This document shows, in pieces, positions 6,858 through 16,182 of a stretch of 29,724 nt of DNA (its first letter is position 1; the number at the start of each line of letters is the position of its first letter). Origin of the DNA: a virus; the IMG/VR virus record IMGVR_UViG_3300022926_000079, positions 1-29,724 of that record; one strand, written 5' to 3'. Position numbers and translations under genes: made by a program. The notes beneath the pieces are model-generated. The model saw only the letters and a list, made by a program, of their open reading frames with translations, was not told the origin of the DNA and did not search any database.

Positions 6858-8545
6858 TGGCACGGCTGGAAACGCTTCAGGTTCAGGACTTCACTGGTGG
6901 TCTGAATTATCGTGCTGATGCTTTCCAGTTGGCTGATAATGAGTCACCTGATTTGTTGAATGTTGATATCGATCCGCGTGGCGGGTTTTCGCAGCGGAAC
7001 GGTGTCAGGGATTACAACACGTCGGCTATTGGGTCGATTGTTTCCGGGTCGTTTGACCCTCATCGGGTGTTCGCTTGGGATGGCAATAGCCGCCAGTTGT
7101 TTGTTGCTGCGAACAACAAGGTGTTTTGGACGAAGACTGACACGTTCGCTGATTTGGGTGTGACAACGGACGCTGTTGATGGTGCCGAGTTTGGTGCGTG
7201 GTCTAATTCTGGTACTTCATATATTTATGGGTGTGCGGGCGAGTCGAACAATGCGTTTCGTTGGGACGGTATTGGTGCGTCGCCAACGGCGACGTTGTTG
7301 ACTGCTTCTGGTATTGGGGCGACGGATTGGCAGAACTCGTATGTGGGTGCGTCTGGTTCTCATTGTCCTCGTTCTGAGCATTTGACGGTTCATGCTGACC
7401 GTTTGTGGGTTGCTCATACTTATGACGGTAACGGGGCGGGTTCGGTTGTGCCGTACCCGGACCGTGTCCGGTTTTCTCATCCGGGTAATCCGGAGTGTTG
7501 GCGTGAGTTGGATTACATCGATGTTGTTGGCGGTGGCCGTGGCATTCAGGCGATTGTGTCGTTTGGTGACCAGTTGTTGGTGTTCAAACCTCGGGCCATT
7601 TTTGCGATCCTTGGTTTTGATGAGACGACGTTCCAGTTGGTGCAGTTGACGAATCAGATTGGTGTGCCGTCGGCTAAGGCTGTGGCTGCGACCGAGTCTG
7701 CTGTGTTCATGTTCTCTTGGCCTGATGGTTTGTTTGCGTTTGATGGCTCACGTTTTATTGACTTGTTCCAGAAGATGCGTCCGATCATTCAGATCGGTGA
7801 GATGAATGATGAGTCGTTGGATGGCATCTATGTTTCGTGGGTTGATCGTAAGGTGATGTTGTCGTTGCCGGTCGGTGTCGATCCGGCAACGGGGGAAGAT
7901 TTTGATGAGCCGCTAGTGACGTTTGATTCTCCTGATTCAAAGTTCAACGGTTCGATTCAGGCTTCTGTACCTACGTCGACGTTTGTGTGGGATCAGACAG
8001 TTGGCGAGGGTGGTGCGTGGTCGCGGTACACGTTGGCTGATGGGTACGGGTTTGCTGGTGGCACAGAGTTCGTTGATGATTCTGGTCGCCGGTTGCCGAT
8101 GGTGTTGCATCCAACTCAGCCGTTTGCGTTGCAGATCGATGTGCCTGAAACCGCTGATGATCTGATCGCTGGCACTACACAAAACTTTGAATCGTATTAT
8201 GTGACGAAGTGGCAGGATGCAGGTCAGACGACCGCCAAAAAGTTTTGGCGGCGACCCGAGTTCGTGGTCCGCCAGTTGGGTGAGGACACAACGATTGATG
8301 TGTCCACGTTCCATAACTGGGATCGTTCCACTTCTCAGCGTGATTTCCAGTTGACGTTCAGTGGTACGTCTTTTGCTGGTGGCTATGAGTCGTGGGTGCA
8401 ACCTGATCTGGGGTCTGATCTGGTGAAGGGAACGAATCTTGGGTTGGCTAACGCTATCCAGTTGAAGGTGTCTGGTGTTGGGGGTCAGGCGTGGGGTGTG
8501 AATGGCATCACATTCAAGTTCAACCCGCGTAGGAGCAGGTTGTAA
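6857..8545 (+). CDS. Connector/tail protein, probable beta-propeller
   Basis: 562 residues, rich in beta-strand-forming residues and aromatics with few charged helices. Repeated short units such as FAWDGNSRQLFVAANNKVFW, YIYGCAGESNNAFRWDG and AVFMFSWPDGLFAFDGSRF look like propeller blades. Podoviruses have such proteins after the adaptor (T7 gp12-like tail tube/nozzle, P22 gp10-like stopper). It probably closes the head and forms the short tail. The structural class is likely, the exact homologue uncertain. The start overlaps the previous stop (TGATG). Confidence 0.7.
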   Translation: MARLETLQVQDFTGGLNYRADAFQLADNESPDLLNVDIDPRGGFSQRNGVRDYNTSAIGSIVSGSFDPHRVFAWDGNSRQLFVAANNKVFWTKTDTFADLGVTTDAVDGAEFGAWSNSGTSYIYGCAGESNNAFRWDGIGASPTATLLTASGIGATDWQNSYVGASGSHCPRSEHLTVHADRLWVAHTYDGNGAGSVVPYPDRVRFSHPGNPECWRELDYIDVVGGGRGIQAIVSFGDQLLVFKPRAIFAILGFDETTFQLVQLTNQIGVPSAKAVAATESAVFMFSWPDGLFAFDGSRFIDLFQKMRPIIQIGEMNDESLDGIYVSWVDRKVMLSLPVGVDPATGEDFDEPLVTFDSPDSKFNGSIQASVPTSTFVWDQTVGEGGAWSRYTLADGYGFAGGTEFVDDSGRRLPMVLHPTQPFALQIDVPETADDLIAGTTQNFESYYVTKWQDAGQTTAKKFWRRPEFVVRQLGEDTTIDVSTFHNWDRSTSQRDFQLTFSGTSFAGGYESWVQPDLGSDLVKGTNLGLANAIQLKVSGVGGQAWGVNGITFKFNPRRSRL

Positions 8546-8682
8546 TGGCTGATCAGAAGTTCACTCCTCCCGGTTTGGGTCGCCTTCAGGGTGAGGATGC
8601 TGCTGTGTTGCGGCAGGTGATTTTGGCGTTGATTCAAGAGTTGGAACGTATCCGTGCACGCCTTGATGCGGGCGGCTTGTAA
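8545..8682 (+). CDS. Small coiled-coil protein
   Basis: 45 residues: a Pro/Gly-containing N terminus (DQKFTPPGLGRLQGED), then an amphipathic helix (AAVLRQVILALIQELERIRA). The start shares one base with the previous TAA, and its own TAA lies inside late motif copy D. It is probably a minor virion or assembly protein. No family is recognised. Confidence 0.65.
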   Translation: MADQKFTPPGLGRLQGEDAAVLRQVILALIQELERIRARLDAGGL

Positions 8683-8703
8683 CGAAATGGCTATTTAGTG
8701 ATG
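8679..8703 (+). promoter_or_regulatory. Late motif copy D
   Basis: GTAACGA (8679-8685), then AATGGCTATTTAGTGATG, ending on ATG 8701-8703. It is the closest match to the - strand copy in front of the endolysin (GTAACGAAAGGGCTAGTTAG then TATG) and has the same length as copies A and C. The TAA of the small coiled-coil gene is embedded in GTAACGA. Confidence 0.6.
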
Positions 8704-9135
8704 GCTTCTTTTGCGAACCTTGGTTTGTCCGTTGGGCGTGGTGAACGGTCGGCACGTACTCAGCGTGACGCGACCTTGGCTCAGAACGCCTATAGCCGGT
8801 TTTTGTCTCAGCAGCGTGGCGATAGGGAGTTACGTAGTCTTGGTGAGCAAACGAACCGTGATCTGGGTGCTTTGTCTGCCGCGTATTCGCAGCGTGGGCT
8901 GCGAAACAGCGGGCTTCAACAGCAGGCACGTAATGAGTTTGGTACGCAGGCTTTCAGGTCTGAGCAGGACATCCGTAATCAAACTGCACAGCAGTTGGAT
9001 ATGGCGAATTTGTCTGATGCTCAGGCTCAGGCTGCGTATGAGTCCGCTGTTCAGGAAGCGGAGATTGCCAAGGCGAACAGTATCGCCCAGTTGGCTGCCG
9101 AGTTGTTGAACTATTACCCGTTCATGGGGAGTTGA
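8701..9135 (+). CDS. Putative internal virion protein, Gln/Ala-rich
   Basis: 144 residues, predicted mostly helical, rich in Ala, Gln, Arg and Ser (TQRDATLAQNAYSRFLSQQR; AQAQAAYESAVQEAEIAKAN), with a short hydrophobic C terminus (AELLNYYPFMGS). The first in a run of four such proteins after the tail protein, as in podoviruses whose ejection proteins are encoded in series. The ejection role is inferred from position and composition. GTG 8698 is the alternative start; no Shine-Dalgarno is present. Confidence 0.62.
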   Translation: MASFANLGLSVGRGERSARTQRDATLAQNAYSRFLSQQRGDRELRSLGEQTNRDLGALSAAYSQRGLRNSGLQQQARNEFGTQAFRSEQDIRNQTAQQLDMANLSDAQAQAAYESAVQEAEIAKANSIAQLAAELLNYYPFMGS

Positions 9136-9137
9136 TT

Positions 9138-10049
9138 ATGTCTATGACAGATGCGTACGAAAGTTACTTGGGGAACCTTGGGGGTTCCCGTCAGCGAACA
9201 GACGAGTTGTTCGGTCAGTTGCTGTCCGGTAACCGTCAGTCCCGTCAGAATGTTGCTGATCGTTATGCGATGATGGGTCAGCAGTTGGCCGACATGTCGG
9301 CTACTGCGTCTGGTCAGGCTCGCTCAGGTTATGGTGCTGCACGCAACCGGGTTCAGGCTGCTCCTCAGGTTTACCGTGGGCCGGTTGGTCCGGGCCCGCA
9401 GGCTGCTGCGGCCCCGTCTGTGGGGATGGACGCTGCTACCGCAGCGAACTTGCAGAGTGCTGCGGGACAGTTCGGTCAGGCTAATCAGGCCGCTCTTCAG
9501 CAGGTGTATAACACGTTGGGACAGTCCGAGGCTGCTAACAGGGCTAGCCGTCTGAGCGATATTGATCTCGCACAGACCAGCGATTTGGCACAGTTGGCTG
9601 CTTTGGCTCAGGCGCAGCAGTTCGGGATGGGTGCTGCCCAGTCACGTGAGATGGCTGATTTGGATGCTGCGATCAACCAGATTTCACGTGATCAGATTGC
9701 TGCCAGTCTCGGGTTTGATGAACGGGAGTTGGCTGCTATCAACGCTATGACGGCGGCACAGCAGCAGGGTGAGCGTTTTGCGTTTGATCAGGCTGAGGCT
9801 GCTGCGGCAGCGGAGCGGGCGCAGCGGGAGTTTGATTTCGCTCAGGATCAGGCTGTTGTTCAGGCCGCTCAGTCCTCTCAGGTGTTCGATCAGAATGCGG
9901 TGAACTCTGCGGTGAACATGTTCACTTCGATGGTGAATCCGATTGTGGATACTTTGGAACCGGAGTCGTTGTTGGAGTTGTGGTTGGCGTTCTCTGAGGA
10001 GATTGGTATGCCGATGAGTGAGGCTCTTGGTTCGGTGGGGGCTGTCTGA
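9138..10049 (+). CDS. Putative internal virion/ejection protein, Ala/Gln-rich
   Basis: 303 residues, with long Ala/Gln/Arg-rich helical stretches and coiled-coil character (ERFAFDQAEAAAAAERAQRE near residues 210-230), a Gly/Pro break (VYRGPVGPGPQAAAAPS), and a mildly hydrophobic C terminus (VVNP-like helix followed by LLELWLAFSEEIGMPM). ATG 9138 is used because GGGGAG at 9127-9132 gives good spacing; an in-frame TTG lies at 9132. Probably released into the host envelope with the DNA; this is inference from position. Confidence 0.62.
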   Translation: MSMTDAYESYLGNLGGSRQRTDELFGQLLSGNRQSRQNVADRYAMMGQQLADMSATASGQARSGYGAARNRVQAAPQVYRGPVGPGPQAAAAPSVGMDAATAANLQSAAGQFGQANQAALQQVYNTLGQSEAANRASRLSDIDLAQTSDLAQLAALAQAQQFGMGAAQSREMADLDAAINQISRDQIAASLGFDERELAAINAMTAAQQQGERFAFDQAEAAAAAERAQREFDFAQDQAVVQAAQSSQVFDQNAVNSAVNMFTSMVNPIVDTLEPESLLELWLAFSEEIGMPMSEALGSVGAV

Positions 10050-11536
10050 TGCCTCCGTTGACACCTGAAGAACAAGCAGCGATGCTGCGTGCCTTCATTG
10101 GCACGGGTAGTGGTTCTAACCAGATCAACGATTTGGAGAACCTGTTTGGTTTCTCCCAGAACTTGTTGGCTCAGGCTGCTATTGGGATGCCGGGTGTCGA
10201 TGCCCAATATATTTCTGACACGGTTCAACAGTTGGCGTACACGCCGTATGACGGACCTGATCCGCTGGTTATTCAGGAACAGGTGAATGAGGCGATGCGA
10301 CGTGTTGCGTCGCGTCTGGGCATCCAGCCGGAAACGATGAACAGTATTGCCGAGTCGGTAATTGATGGCATTGCTCCTGATGTTGCGTTGGCGGCGATTA
10401 GTGGGCTTGTGTTCCGTGATGCTGAGGGTAATCCTCGTCCTGATGTGAGCGATACGGAGCGGGATGAGTTCAATGATCTGTCAGGCATTTTGGAGGCTTA
10501 TCAGGATGCTGTTGAGGCCGAGCGCAACACGTTTGAGATGGACGGGCAACGATATGTTGCCCGTGATGAGACTGCTGTTCGTGCTGACATGGAGGAACTT
10601 GGTCTTACCGGCCCGTTCAACGATCCGAACATTTGGCTGTTCCAACCCGATCAGGCTTTGGCCGCCGCGTCGCAAGCGACTGAAGCGGAGGCCGCAACGG
10701 TTGGTCGTGAAACAGATGCCCTTAGGGATCGTCTTGGGCGTGTAGGCAGAGAGACTGCGCAGCAGGCTGCCCGTGGTGTTCAGGGGCAGGAAGATATTGA
10801 AAGAGGGATAATCGATTTCTTCAACAGGTCGGTGACTCCACCGACTGTTGAGCAGGGCGCAAGTGTTGCTGGTGCACGTATCCCTGAGGGCGCAACTGTG
10901 AGTGCACCCAGACCTCCTGTCAATGCCCCTCAAACCGATGATTTGGCGATGTTGCAAAGGCTTGCTCCGGGGGCTCCCGCTCCCGGCACGGCTGACCCTA
11001 TGGAGCAGTTTTACCGGTTGACCGGCGGCAGAAATGTCACGTCTGGTTATGGTGGGGCTGACGTTCAGCCTAAGACTTTGCCTGATCAACTTGATGTTTT
11101 GGCACGGTTGGCTCCGGGTGTTCAACCATCTGAGACTGGTCCTTCTCCTTTGCCTCCGGTGCAGCAGGAGGCACTTGATCGTCAACGTGAGGCTGCTATC
11201 CAGTCTGCTAACAGGTACGCCACTTTTGCTGCGGTTGAGCAGGCAAATAAGGGTGTCCCGTTGGCCGAGGAAAACTTACGTAGGGAGATCAACGATTCGG
11301 TTGTGCGGCAAAGAGAGTTGTCTGATTTGGCTAGGCAGCAAGCCGAGGAGGCCGGGGCTAAAGGAACTATTCCGGGTGCCGCACAGTTGGATATCTACCG
11401 TGATTTCCTGACTAGTTCTTTCCCGACTGTCACTTCCGGTGGCGGCGGTGGTAGGCAGAGGTACCGGTTGTCGCAGGATCAGATTCGTAGTGTGGCTCGC
11501 GCTGCGGCGGGGCCGCTGCGCCGAGGGGCACAGTAA
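10049..11536 (+). CDS. Putative internal virion protein
   Basis: 495 residues. The N-terminal third is helical (LTPEEQAAMLRAFIGTGSG; VQQLAYTPYDGPDPLVI), the centre is acidic, and residues about 270-390 are Pro/Gly-rich and low in complexity. The C-terminal third is charged and helical (EENLRREINDSVVRQRELSD), with a glycine run near residue 470. No enzymatic motif was seen. It starts on an overlapping TGATG and ends directly before the giant 1450-residue protein, and is likely part of the same ejection apparatus. Confidence 0.62.
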   Translation: MPPLTPEEQAAMLRAFIGTGSGSNQINDLENLFGFSQNLLAQAAIGMPGVDAQYISDTVQQLAYTPYDGPDPLVIQEQVNEAMRRVASRLGIQPETMNSIAESVIDGIAPDVALAAISGLVFRDAEGNPRPDVSDTERDEFNDLSGILEAYQDAVEAERNTFEMDGQRYVARDETAVRADMEELGLTGPFNDPNIWLFQPDQALAAASQATEAEAATVGRETDALRDRLGRVGRETAQQAARGVQGQEDIERGIIDFFNRSVTPPTVEQGASVAGARIPEGATVSAPRPPVNAPQTDDLAMLQRLAPGAPAPGTADPMEQFYRLTGGRNVTSGYGGADVQPKTLPDQLDVLARLAPGVQPSETGPSPLPPVQQEALDRQREAAIQSANRYATFAAVEQANKGVPLAEENLRREINDSVVRQRELSDLARQQAEEAGAKGTIPGAAQLDIYRDFLTSSFPTVTSGGGGGRQRYRLSQDQIRSVARAAAGPLRRGAQ

Positions 11537-14500
11537 ATGCCGATCCTTCCTTACGACGACGAGAAGCAGGGTTCTGGGCGTGGCCTGTCAAGGCTGCCTG
11601 ACGTGGTGCGGACACAGCAGTCGCAGCAGCAGTCTGGTGGGCCGGGTTTTCTTGGGACGTTGGCTAGGGGAATTGTTGCCCCGTTGACCGCAATCGATAC
11701 GCCGAGGCGTGCGATCATTTCTGGTATCCGTGAGACGGTTGATTTGTTGGATTCCGATCCGGAAACCAAAGCATCGTTCGGTGATTTTTTGGAGCAGACG
11801 AAAGACCCGACGTACGGTGTTGGCTCTGCTTTCCCTGACCCGACTGGCAACAAGTGGGTTGATCGCCTGATTGGGTTTGCTGGTGATGTGGCGTTGGACC
11901 CGATCACATACTTGACGTTGGGTGCCGGTAAGGCCGCGACGTTGGGTGGTCGTGCAGCGTTGTCGACTGATTTGTTGCGTGGGGCTCAGGCTGTGGGTCG
12001 TGTTGATGAGGCTCGCCCGTTGATTCAGAAGGTAACTCAGCGGGGCGTGAATGCTTTGAGTCGTAGTGAACGCCAGTTGTTCGATGACATTGTTCGGGCT
12101 GGCGGGACTGGTTCGGAGATTGGTCAGGCTGGGCTTAGGTTCCGTGTGCCGTTCACTGGTCGTGAGACGGCGGCGATTCCGGGGACTCAGCGTGTTGCCG
12201 AGGGGATTGGTGGTGCGTTGTCGTCGGCACGTTTGCGTGCCGGACAGTCGGCCACGGGCCAGCGTGTGCGTCGTGCTGTGACCCCACGTGAACGGGTTGA
12301 CTTGTATGACCAGATGGTGATGGGTGGCGATCCGGACACGTTGTTGACGCGACTGCAAGATATTGCGGCTGGTGATCGTGGAACGGCGACTCGCAATATT
12401 GCGTTGAACCGTTTTGGGGAGCAGGTTGATGACATCGCTAAGGCGGGCCGTAAGGAAGGTTTGTCTGGTGAGGAGTTGACTCGCCAGTTGACATCGGAGT
12501 CCGTTGAGACTGGGACCGCTGCGGAGGCACGTGGTTTCTTGGACAAAGGTGTGGCGGAGTTGTCGGATGCTGGTTCTGAGAAGTTCCGCAGATTGCCTGA
12601 CGGGACGTACGAGGGGTACAGGACAAATTATGCGCCGCGTGTGTACACCGACGAGTACGACACGGTCGTACGTGGCGAACTTGGCGACGAGATCAGGCAG
12701 ACTGTTGGTGTTGTTGATGATCTGAGCCAAGAGGGAATCACGCAGACACGTCAGATCAATGCGGGCGACACGTTGTCACGTGGCGACCAGTCGGTCGTGT
12801 TGCAGGGCGATGATCCGTTCTCGTTCAACAAAGCGATGAACGAGTTGTACCCAGAGTTGGGTGGCTCCGTCAAGTTTGTTGAAGAGGACGGCTACAAACT
12901 GTTGGAGCGTTGGGCCCGTTCCGCCAGCGCAGAGTTGGGTCGTTTGCGGTATGCGGACGAGATTCAGTTGTTCGGTCCGGGTCAGGCTGCAAGTCAGGCC
13001 ACTCAGGCTCCACGGGTGACTGGTCAGATCGCTGAGGAAACTGCGGGCACGGTGCCGGACAGGATCGATGACATCCGTGCCGCTAGGGCTGAGGCTTTAG
13101 ATGTTGCACGTGGACGTACGAGTGAGGCGCGTCGTGCCGAAACGGCACGTATTGGTGCTGAGGCCACTAGGGCCGAGGGGGCCGCCACCCAAGCGCAGCA
13201 GAGGGCGGATGCTGCTTGGCGCAGTGCCCAGAAACGATTGCAACAGATCGATGACGAGGTAGTGAAGATCGACAGTCAGATAGAACGTCTTCGCGGCAAG
13301 CAGGCCAATGTGGCTCGTCGTCAGTTGCGTGATCGTTCCAACCGTCGTGCCCGCTTGTTGGCGGAGCAACGACGCATTGAGGCCCAGTTGCCCGGATTGC
13401 AGGCCCGTAGTGGGGCTGCTCAGGCGTTGTTGCGTCAAAGCGATGAAGCCACTGCTGCTGGTGTGCGGCCTCCGGGCGTGTCTCGCCCGACGGGGGCCGC
13501 TATCAGGGCGACTGAGCGGGCTGAGGGGCGGCTTGCTGAGGTTGGTGAAGAGTTGTCTGCGTTGGGGCGTGGCGGTGAGGGGGTTGTCCCCAGCCAGCAG
13601 ATCGATGATGAGATTGGCTACTTGACAGCGAAGCGTGGTGAGGCGCGTGTTGCTTCCGAAATGAACAAGGGGGCGACGGAAAGAATTGCTTACAGTAGTT
13701 ACAGGACAGAGTTGGTGCCTATCGACAGGCTTGAAAAGATCAGGTCTAACACTCTGGACCCGAATGTTGACATTGATGCCTTGGCGCAAGATATAGCGCA
13801 GCGCGGGCAAATGGAGCCTCTGGTTGTCATTTATGGCACGGACTCAAACAAGGTTGTTCTGGCGGAGGGTCATCATAGGCTTGCCGCTTTGGAGCGGCTT
13901 GGGTTCGACAGTGTTCCTGTGAGGGTTTTACGGCGGAAGGATTTGAACGAACTTGAACCTTATGCCCGGCGTGTTCCGGGCTATAAGGGGGGACGGCCGC
14001 CGGAAGATTTGTTGCCTTCCGAGATCGGGATGGTTACTGCGCGTCCGACGATGCCTGATGATGTCGCTGCTATGCAGGCGCGTGGCGTACAGATGGAGCA
14101 ACGTGCCGGGCAGAAACTTGATGAGGCCGAGGCTTTGCGTGCCCGTGATCCTCAGGCGTTGGAAGCGAACCCCCGCACAGCAGCCGCTGTGCGTCGTAGG
14201 AAGAAAGCGCAAGCAGCGGAGTCACGTGCCCGCCGTCAGGTAAACGCTGCCGCCAAGGACGGGTTTGCCCCGTCATTGGACGGTGAGGATGCGGCGGCGA
14301 ACATCACAGCGAACTTGAAGCGGGTGCCTGAGCAGGGCAACAAGCGGCTGCGTCGTGAAGCACGCGCCTTGGTGGAAGATGTTCCTGAGGGCGAGTTGTT
14401 GACCCGTGACGAACGGTATCTGGCCGGGTTGCGTCAGGCCGCTAAAGACCCGTCTGATCTGTCCGCTCAGGTCGCGTACGCGAACATGTTGCAGGCGTAT

Positions 14501-15889
14501 TCGATTGAAACAAAGATCGCTGCCGAGGGCGGCAAGGGCCGTAACTTCGGCAAGTTCTTTGAGTCGCTGTCCGGCAACAGTAAGAACTCTGCCCAGTTCC
14601 GTGAGGACATGTTGAACCAGTTGGAAGAAGGCTGGCGCATGATTGAAGGCACGGGTGTTGCGGTGCCTGACGAGTTGTATCGGATGCGTCAACGCATTGT
14701 GGAGTTGAATCAGCCTGAAGCGTTCACTGGTTTCTTGAAGGCGTGGGAGACGTACACAAGGTTGTTCAAGGCGTATGTGACTGCGACTCCACGGTTCCAT
14801 ATTCGTAACGGTATGTCGGCTTCGTTTATGAACTGGTCTGAGGGTGTGTCTTCGATGCAGATGATCGAAGGTGTCCGCATCTGGAAGAAGTACAAGAGTG
14901 TCGGGATGCCGGGGTTGGATGCCCGCGAGAAGACGATTATTGAGTCGGTGTTGGCTTCAGGTGCAGGCCAGTACGACATGATTGAGGTCGGGTTGCGAGG
15001 CCCGTTGGGGACTCGCACTTCCCGCAAGGTTGGTACGAACGTCGAAAGTGGGGTGCGTGCCGGTCTGGCAGTCAAGGTGATTGATCAGGGCGGTTCGTTT
15101 GATGAGGCGTTGTCGACAATCACCCGTGTCCATTTCAACTACAGCCAGTATTCCAACGTGGACAGGGTCGCACGTCAGGTGTTCCCGTTCTGGACGTTCA
15201 TGTCTCGCAACTTGCCGTTGCAGGTCACCCAAATGTGGACCAAGCCACGTGCTTACGCACGTTTCAACAGTGTGATCCGAAACATCCGCACCGACGACGA
15301 AGAGACAGGTTTGGTGCCGGACTATTTCACTGAGGGTGGCGGGTTCCGGTTGCCGTTCAACATCCCCGGTGTCGGCCAGTGGGCTCGTCCTGATCTTGGG
15401 TTCTCACGTGTCGAAGAGGACGTGGAGCGTTTGGGTGATCCGATCCGGTTCTTGGCTGACTCCAACCCGTTGATCAAAGCAGCGGTGGAGAACTTCGCTG
15501 GGAAACAGTTGTACAAAGATATCCCGTTGGATGACGAATCGTATGTGCCGCTACAGGGATGGCAGCAAGCAATCTTGCCGTTGCTGCTGGCTACTGGTCA
15601 GGCGGAGCAGGGGCCGAATGGTTATGTGATCACTCCGAAGACGGAGTACATCTTGGATCAGGTCAACCCGTTCGGCGGTTTGTTCAACCGGTACTCCGGT
15701 GAGGGTTCTCGCAACGAGGACAAGGCAATCAAGAACTTGTTGGGTGCTACTGGCATCCCAGCGTTGCTGTCCGGTGGTGGCTATGTGCGTGATCTGACAC
15801 CTGAGGTGCAGGAGTCGCAGCGGCGACGTGAACAGTTTGAGCAGCGTGACGCGCTACGTAAGTTGCGTGAGATCGCAATGGCGAGTTAG
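11537..15889 (+). CDS. Giant virion protein with embedded ParB-like domain (ejection/polyvalent-type)
   Basis: 1450 residues, the largest gene in the window and the last late gene. Residues about 1-500 are mixed alpha/beta. Residues about 520-690 are long charged coiled coils (RTSEARRAETARIGAEATRA). Residues about 720-800 match a ParB/sulfiredoxin-like module: LVPIDRLEKI, DIDALAQDIAQRGQMEPLVV and AEGHHRLAALERLGF, where GHHR aligns with the GxxR nucleotide-binding motif of ParB. The rest is helical with aromatic-rich segments (FHIRNGMSASFMNW; VFPFWTFMSRNLPLQ). Large proteins carrying such effector modules are delivered with phage DNA in the polyvalent-protein model. ParB-fold recognition is good; delivery is inferred. 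AGG and ATA codons are enriched in the module. Confidence 0.8.
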   Translation: MPILPYDDEKQGSGRGLSRLPDVVRTQQSQQQSGGPGFLGTLARGIVAPLTAIDTPRRAIISGIRETVDLLDSDPETKASFGDFLEQTKDPTYGVGSAFPDPTGNKWVDRLIGFAGDVALDPITYLTLGAGKAATLGGRAALSTDLLRGAQAVGRVDEARPLIQKVTQRGVNALSRSERQLFDDIVRAGGTGSEIGQAGLRFRVPFTGRETAAIPGTQRVAEGIGGALSSARLRAGQSATGQRVRRAVTPRERVDLYDQMVMGGDPDTLLTRLQDIAAGDRGTATRNIALNRFGEQVDDIAKAGRKEGLSGEELTRQLTSESVETGTAAEARGFLDKGVAELSDAGSEKFRRLPDGTYEGYRTNYAPRVYTDEYDTVVRGELGDEIRQTVGVVDDLSQEGITQTRQINAGDTLSRGDQSVVLQGDDPFSFNKAMNELYPELGGSVKFVEEDGYKLLERWARSASAELGRLRYADEIQLFGPGQAASQATQAPRVTGQIAEETAGTVPDRIDDIRAARAEALDVARGRTSEARRAETARIGAEATRAEGAATQAQQRADAAWRSAQKRLQQIDDEVVKIDSQIERLRGKQANVARRQLRDRSNRRARLLAEQRRIEAQLPGLQARSGAAQALLRQSDEATAAGVRPPGVSRPTGAAIRATERAEGRLAEVGEELSALGRGGEGVVPSQQIDDEIGYLTAKRGEARVASEMNKGATERIAYSSYRTELVPIDRLEKIRSNTLDPNVDIDALAQDIAQRGQMEPLVVIYGTDSNKVVLAEGHHRLAALERLGFDSVPVRVLRRKDLNELEPYARRVPGYKGGRPPEDLLPSEIGMVTARPTMPDDVAAMQARGVQMEQRAGQKLDEAEALRARDPQALEANPRTAAAVRRRKKAQAAESRARRQVNAAAKDGFAPSLDGEDAAANITANLKRVPEQGNKRLRREARALVEDVPEGELLTRDERYLAGLRQAAKDPSDLSAQVAYANMLQAYSIETKIAAEGGKGRNFGKFFESLSGNSKNSAQFREDMLNQLEEGWRMIEGTGVAVPDELYRMRQRIVELNQPEAFTGFLKAWETYTRLFKAYVTATPRFHIRNGMSASFMNWSEGVSSMQMIEGVRIWKKYKSVGMPGLDAREKTIIESVLASGAGQYDMIEVGLRGPLGTRTSRKVGTNVESGVRAGLAVKVIDQGGSFDEALSTITRVHFNYSQYSNVDRVARQVFPFWTFMSRNLPLQVTQMWTKPRAYARFNSVIRNIRTDDEETGLVPDYFTEGGGFRLPFNIPGVGQWARPDLGFSRVEEDVERLGDPIRFLADSNPLIKAAVENFAGKQLYKDIPLDDESYVPLQGWQQAILPLLLATGQAEQGPNGYVITPKTEYILDQVNPFGGLFNRYSGEGSRNEDKAIKNLLGATGIPALLSGGGYVRDLTPEVQESQRRREQFEQRDALRKLREIAMAS

Positions 15890-16182
15890 CCGAAACCCCA
15901 GTCTTCTGGGTATTCACCGCTGATGTCGGTTTCATTGACATCTAGTTCTAACCCTTGTTCGATCTGGTTTGCGAACTGCTCTAGGAACATCAACATTTTC
16001 GCCATTGATTCGGGCACGCCGTTCAATGATTCTTCGTAGTGTTCCATCCATTCCCGTGCGGCAGCGACGGGAATGACCATGGCGACATGCAAAGACATGC
16101 CGTCTTCTTCGATGATTTGTTCTGCTTTGGCTTGGATGTCCTCAGCGTCATCACCGAACAGTTCTTCAGCCCAAGCACTCAC
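15886..16182 (-). CDS. Small acidic hypothetical protein downstream of the endolysin
   Basis: 98 residues from GTG 16182, acidic and helical (AEELFGDDAEDIQAKAEQII; SMAKMLMFLEQFANQIEQG), ending GEYPEDWGFG. No membrane segment or known motif. The GTG start overlaps the endolysin TGA as GTGA, a junction type used elsewhere here; ATG 16209 and ATG 16227 are in-frame alternatives. The TAA overlaps the TAG of the giant + strand gene (TTAG at 15886-15889), so the two blocks meet stop to stop. It is probably co-expressed with the endolysin. Confidence 0.65.
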   Translation of the reverse strand: MSAWAEELFGDDAEDIQAKAEQIIEEDGMSLHVAMVIPVAAAREWMEHYEESLNGVPESMAKMLMFLEQFANQIEQGLELDVNETDISGEYPEDWGFG

